The position numbers and the translations under genes were made by a program. The notes beneath the pieces were generated by a model that saw only the letters and a list, made by a program, of their open reading frames with translations, did not search any database and had not been told where the DNA came from. From Dyella nitratireducens (lineage in GTDB: Bacteria; Pseudomonadota; Gammaproteobacteria; Xanthomonadales; Rhodanobacteraceae), in NCBI RefSeq assembly GCF_014642835.1, contig NZ_BMJA01000001.1, positions 1,925,314 to 1,989,313 of the forward strand: a DNA stretch of 64,000 nucleotides, given 5' to 3'. Positions 61,069 to 64,000 of this stretch are shown piece after piece (the first letter of the stretch is position 1; every line of letters begins with the position of its first letter).

Positions 61069-62661
61069 ATGCTCACTGCTTTCATGCGTACACGCTGTGT
61101 CGTTTCCGCGATCGCTATCGCACTCGCTGCCACCGCCGTATCGGCTTCCGACTCGCCGCCTACCGCAACCACCGCCGCGGGCAAGCTGTCGGGCATTCAC
61201 GACAGCAAGACGGGTTTGAACGAGTTCATGGGCATTCCGTATGCCGCGCCGCCCATCGGGCCGTTGCGTTGGAAGCCACCCCAACCCGTGGCCGCATGGA
61301 CGGGCGTGCGGCAAGCCGATCATTTCGGGCCACGCTGCATGCAGCGACCGATCTACAGCGACATGATGTTTCGCTCCAACGGGGTCAGTGAAGACTGCTT
61401 GTATCTCAACGTATGGACACCCGCACATGGCTCGAACGAAAAGTTGCCGGTGCTGGTGTATTTCTATGGCGGCGGCTTCCAGGCCGGCGATGGTTCGGAG
61501 TTTCGTTACGACGGCGCCAGCCTTGCGCAACGTGGCATCGTGACCGTCACCATTAGTTATCGCCTGAACGTATTCGGTTTCCTGGTGTTGCCGGAGCTGG
61601 CTGCCGAGTCGCCCGAGCACGCCACCGGCAACTACGGCCTGCTCGACCAGCATGCAGCCTTGCGCTGGGTGCAGGCCAATATCGCTGCATTTGGCGGCGA
61701 TCCGAACCAGGTCACCATCGGTGGCGAGTCGGCCGGTTCCATGTCGGTGTCGGCGCAGATGGCATCGCCCTTGTCGAAAGGTTTGATGCAGCGTGCGATT
61801 GGCGAGAGTGGCGCCGTGCTTGGCAATCTCAAGCCGCGGCCATTGGCGCTTGCCGAGCAGCAGGGCCAGGACTTTGAGAAGCGGGTTCGCGCGCATTCGC
61901 TGGCGCAGTTGCGCGCGATGGATGCCAACACGCTGCTCGATGCCACCGGTGATAAGGACGTGCAGGAGTTCATGCCGACCATCGACGGCTATTTCTTTCC
62001 CCGCTCGCCGGAGGCGATCTATCAAGCTGGCGAGCAGGCGCATATTCCGCTGCTGGTGGGCTCGAATTCGCAAGAGGGCGACTACCCCAATTTTCTCGAC
62101 AACAAAACGCCCACGCCCGCGAACTATCGCGCCGCCATGGAAAAGCGCTATGGCAAGCATGCGGACGAAGCATTGAAGCTTTATCCCGGGCATACCGAAG
62201 CGGAGGTCAAAACGTCCGGCACGGCCTTCGCGGGCGATGATTTCATTGCCTTTGCCACCTGGCGCTGGATGGCCATGCAGCACAAGACCGGGCAAGCGCC
62301 GGTGTATTACTACTATTTCACGCAAGCACGGCCGGCGAAGCGCGATGGCAGTGCCGGCCCGGATGCGGGGGCGGTGCACAGCGGCGAGATCGAATTTGCG
62401 CTGGGCAATCTGGACAGCAATCACGTCTTTGCGTGGACCGCTGCCGACCATCATGTGTCGGCGATCACGCAAGGCTACTGGGCAAACTTCATCAAGACCG
62501 GCAATCCCAATGGCGCGGGTTTGCCGGATTGGCCGGCGGTTGCAGGCAAGGATGGTGGTTTGCTGCGGCAGGTGATTGGTGCGGATACGCGCACGACGGT
62601 CGATCACAATGCGGCGCGTTATCAGTTTATGCAGCGCGCGGAGCCGGATGCGCATCTTTGA
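61069..62661 (+). CDS. Secreted type B carboxylesterase/lipase, 530 aa
   Basis: Start placed at the ATG at 61069; the Met five codons later gives an ideal signal peptide (MRTRCVVSAIAIALAATAVS). Family hallmarks: FMGIPYAAPPIGPLRWKPP, SEDCLYLNVWTPA, YFYGGGFQAG (oxyanion hole), GGESAGSMS with nucleophile Ser221 and a C-terminal His in AVHSGEIEFALG. Hydrolyses carboxylic esters outside the cytoplasm. The specificity is unknown. Confidence 0.93.
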   Translation: MLTAFMRTRCVVSAIAIALAATAVSASDSPPTATTAAGKLSGIHDSKTGLNEFMGIPYAAPPIGPLRWKPPQPVAAWTGVRQADHFGPRCMQRPIYSDMMFRSNGVSEDCLYLNVWTPAHGSNEKLPVLVYFYGGGFQAGDGSEFRYDGASLAQRGIVTVTISYRLNVFGFLVLPELAAESPEHATGNYGLLDQHAALRWVQANIAAFGGDPNQVTIGGESAGSMSVSAQMASPLSKGLMQRAIGESGAVLGNLKPRPLALAEQQGQDFEKRVRAHSLAQLRAMDANTLLDATGDKDVQEFMPTIDGYFFPRSPEAIYQAGEQAHIPLLVGSNSQEGDYPNFLDNKTPTPANYRAAMEKRYGKHADEALKLYPGHTEAEVKTSGTAFAGDDFIAFATWRWMAMQHKTGQAPVYYYYFTQARPAKRDGSAGPDAGAVHSGEIEFALGNLDSNHVFAWTAADHHVSAITQGYWANFIKTGNPNGAGLPDWPAVAGKDGGLLRQVIGADTRTTVDHNAARYQFMQRAEPDAHL

Positions 62662-62706
62662 AATGTCGATCGGGCAATCATGCGACAAGGCTTGGATTCG
62701 CCTTGT

Positions 62707-62765
62707 CGTCATTCCGGCGAAGGCCGGAATCCATGGCGAGTACGAAGCATGGATTCCGGCCTTCG
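62707..62765. repeat. REP-like palindromes next to the IS end
   Basis: CGTCATTCCGGCGAAGGCCG, then GAATCCATGG, and after 13 bases the truncated inverted partner CATGGATTCCGGCCTTCG. The inverted partner is cut short just before the insertion element, as if the IS had inserted into or beside it. Confidence 0.7.
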
Positions 62766-62789
62766 TGTTTCGTACCAGGACATAGTTAA

Positions 62790-64000
62790 CAGGTGTGCCA
62801 GGACATGGTTTACACCTCGAGCCTCGCTACAGGCGGCTCGAGGTCTCTATCCATGCCCTGGAAGGAAGCATCTGTGATGACTCTTCGCACCGAGTTCGTT
62901 GCCCTCGCGCATCGCCCCGAAAACACCATCGCCGAACTGTGCCGTCGTTTCGGCATCAGCCGTACGACGGCCTATAAATGGCTGGCTCGGGCCCAGGCCA
63001 ATGAGCCCTTAAGCAATCGATCGAAACGACCCCACGTCAGTCCTCAGAAGACGTCCCCGGCGATGGAAGAGAGGGTGGTTTGCTTGCGTGACACCTTCCC
63101 CGATTGGGGCGGTCGCAAGCTGTCCAAGGTACTGAGGCGTGACGACCACGTGGACGTGGCGCCCAGCACGGTCACCCACATCCTGCGTCGTCATGGCCGA
63201 CTTGGGTCGCCGATGCGTGCACCCTCCAAGCCCTACATGCGATTTGAGCACGACGCGCCCAACGAGTTATGGCAAATGGACTTCAAGGGGCCGGTGCACG
63301 TGGGACGCGTTCGCTGTGATCCGCTGACCGTCCTGGATGACCATTCGCGCTTCAACCTCGTCCTTGGCACCAACACGGACATGTGCGGCAACACCGTTCG
63401 GCAATGGCTTACGGAGGCGTTCCGACGCTACGGTCTGCCACGACGCATGAACATGGACAATGGATCGCCGTGGGGCGTGGGCAATGGCGACTCCCGGCAT
63501 CTATCATCGTTCACGATATGGTTGGTTCAACTGGGCATCCATGTGAGCTTCAGTCGTCCGTTCCATCCGCAGACCAACGGCAAAGACGAACGCTTCCATC
63601 GCACCCTGGATGTCGAGGTCTTACGCCGTCGCACCTTCTATTCGATGGAGCAATTACGCCAGGCATTCGACCATTGGCGGGAGATCTACAACCACGTCAG
63701 ACCTCACGAAGCACTCGGCATGGAGACACCGGCTGACCGCTATACCGTCAGTCCCCGGCCGTTCCCCGAGCAGCTACCGACCATCCAATACAGTCCCGAC
63801 GACCTCCTCATTCGCGTCCATCAGCGCGGGCGCATACGCCTTCTGGGCCACCCGCTGACCGTCTCGGTGGCGCTCTATGGACACACCATTGCCGCACGAC
63901 CACGGCCCACCGAAGACGGTGTCTACGATCTGTTCTTCAATCACCATCGCTTGCAGACCATCGACATGCGATCCGTGCGATAAAGTGTCCACCATCTCTT
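62790..64000 (+). mobile_element. IS481-like insertion sequence, right end outside window
   Basis: Left end inferred near 62790, where TGTGCCAGGACATGGTTTAC begins; a related CCAGGACATAGTTAACA lies just outside it. The transposase occupies almost all of the element. The right inverted repeat must lie beyond base 64000, since no complement of the left end is seen before the edge. Confidence 0.75.
62853..63983 (+). CDS. IS481-family transposase, 376 aa
   Basis: ATG at 62853 after GAGGT (an ATG at 62877 is an alternative). An N-terminal helix-turn-helix (about 22-45, NTIAELCRRFGISRTTAYKW) is followed by the rve-type DDE integrase core: Asp143 in WQMDFKGP, Asp202 in NMDNGSPWG and Glu246 in GKDERFHRTL. 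The usual FHPQTNGKDERFHRTLDVEV segment is complete. The C-terminal tail forms a beta domain. The copy looks intact and potentially active. Confidence 0.92.
   Translation: MPWKEASVMTLRTEFVALAHRPENTIAELCRRFGISRTTAYKWLARAQANEPLSNRSKRPHVSPQKTSPAMEERVVCLRDTFPDWGGRKLSKVLRRDDHVDVAPSTVTHILRRHGRLGSPMRAPSKPYMRFEHDAPNELWQMDFKGPVHVGRVRCDPLTVLDDHSRFNLVLGTNTDMCGNTVRQWLTEAFRRYGLPRRMNMDNGSPWGVGNGDSRHLSSFTIWLVQLGIHVSFSRPFHPQTNGKDERFHRTLDVEVLRRRTFYSMEQLRQAFDHWREIYNHVRPHEALGMETPADRYTVSPRPFPEQLPTIQYSPDDLLIRVHQRGRIRLLGHPLTVSVALYGHTIAARPRPTEDGVYDLFFNHHRLQTIDMRSVR

Noticed and set aside
61054..62712. 552-residue open frame on the minus strand across the carboxylesterase gene
   Set aside because: It is the antisense of a well-supported esterase, made possible by GC-rich third positions, with no family motif.

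Overview
The window looks like a chromosomal segment of a GC-rich gammaproteobacterium of the Xanthomonadales, probably Rhodanobacteraceae (Dyella, Rhodanobacter or Luteibacter type). This is inferred from the codon use, the families present (YaiI, DbpA, YkgJ, the BlaI/M56 pair, GH30, DUF417, PdxR/MocR, type B carboxylesterase) and the dense CGTCATTCCGGCGAAGGCCGG-type palindromes. No rRNA, tRNA, CRISPR array or replication origin was recognised. No genus can be named from sequence reading alone.

Bases 1-24.9 kb are ordinary chromosome. They hold an alpha/beta hydrolase cut by the left edge, a LysR regulator diverging from a DOPA-dioxygenase-like gene, a YkgJ/YaiI/DbpA stretch, an ABC-2 exporter, an ArsR-SdpI pair behind a palindromic operator, a BlaI-M56 pair behind two inverted-repeat operators, a GH30 glycosidase, a phospholipase-D-like lipoprotein, a GlxA-type regulator with divergent neighbours, and a sigma factor/membrane protein/serine hydrolase operon. 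Between these lie REP-like palindromes. One cluster (18.0-18.6 kb) encloses a GIY-YIG endonuclease gene in two nested pairs of inverted repeats.

Bases 25.1-42.7 kb are the most unusual part: about thirty small genes, all on the minus strand. Most are orphans of unknown function (MazG-like, DUF2251-like, HIT, DUF4279, TPR, zinc-ribbon membrane proteins, a trypsin-like protease, secreted proteins). Most stop codons sit beside a copy of one asymmetric hairpin repeat of about 26-28 bp, and the next gene usually begins 25-60 bases further on. This gene-plus-hairpin layout resembles an integron cassette array, but the hairpin lacks canonical attC cores and there is no integrase in the window. Chimeric, truncated and nonsense-mutated units show that the array is shuffled. 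A small outlier of the same array lies at 48.7-51.0 kb, and a single copy lies at 14.05 kb.

Bases 43.2-48.6 kb hold a small exported glycine-rich protein followed by a MacB/LolD-like ABC exporter with two adaptor genes, one of which encodes two adaptor modules in a single chain. After a RidA-like protein, a Cys-rich secreted peptide and a CPA1 antiporter, 53.2-56.3 kb is a small defence island: a fragment resembling the HsdM C-terminus, RhuM, and an AIPR protein with a Mrr-like nuclease motif. The right end carries a PdxR/MocR regulator diverging from a DUF417 gene, a type B carboxylesterase, and an IS481-like element cut by the window edge.
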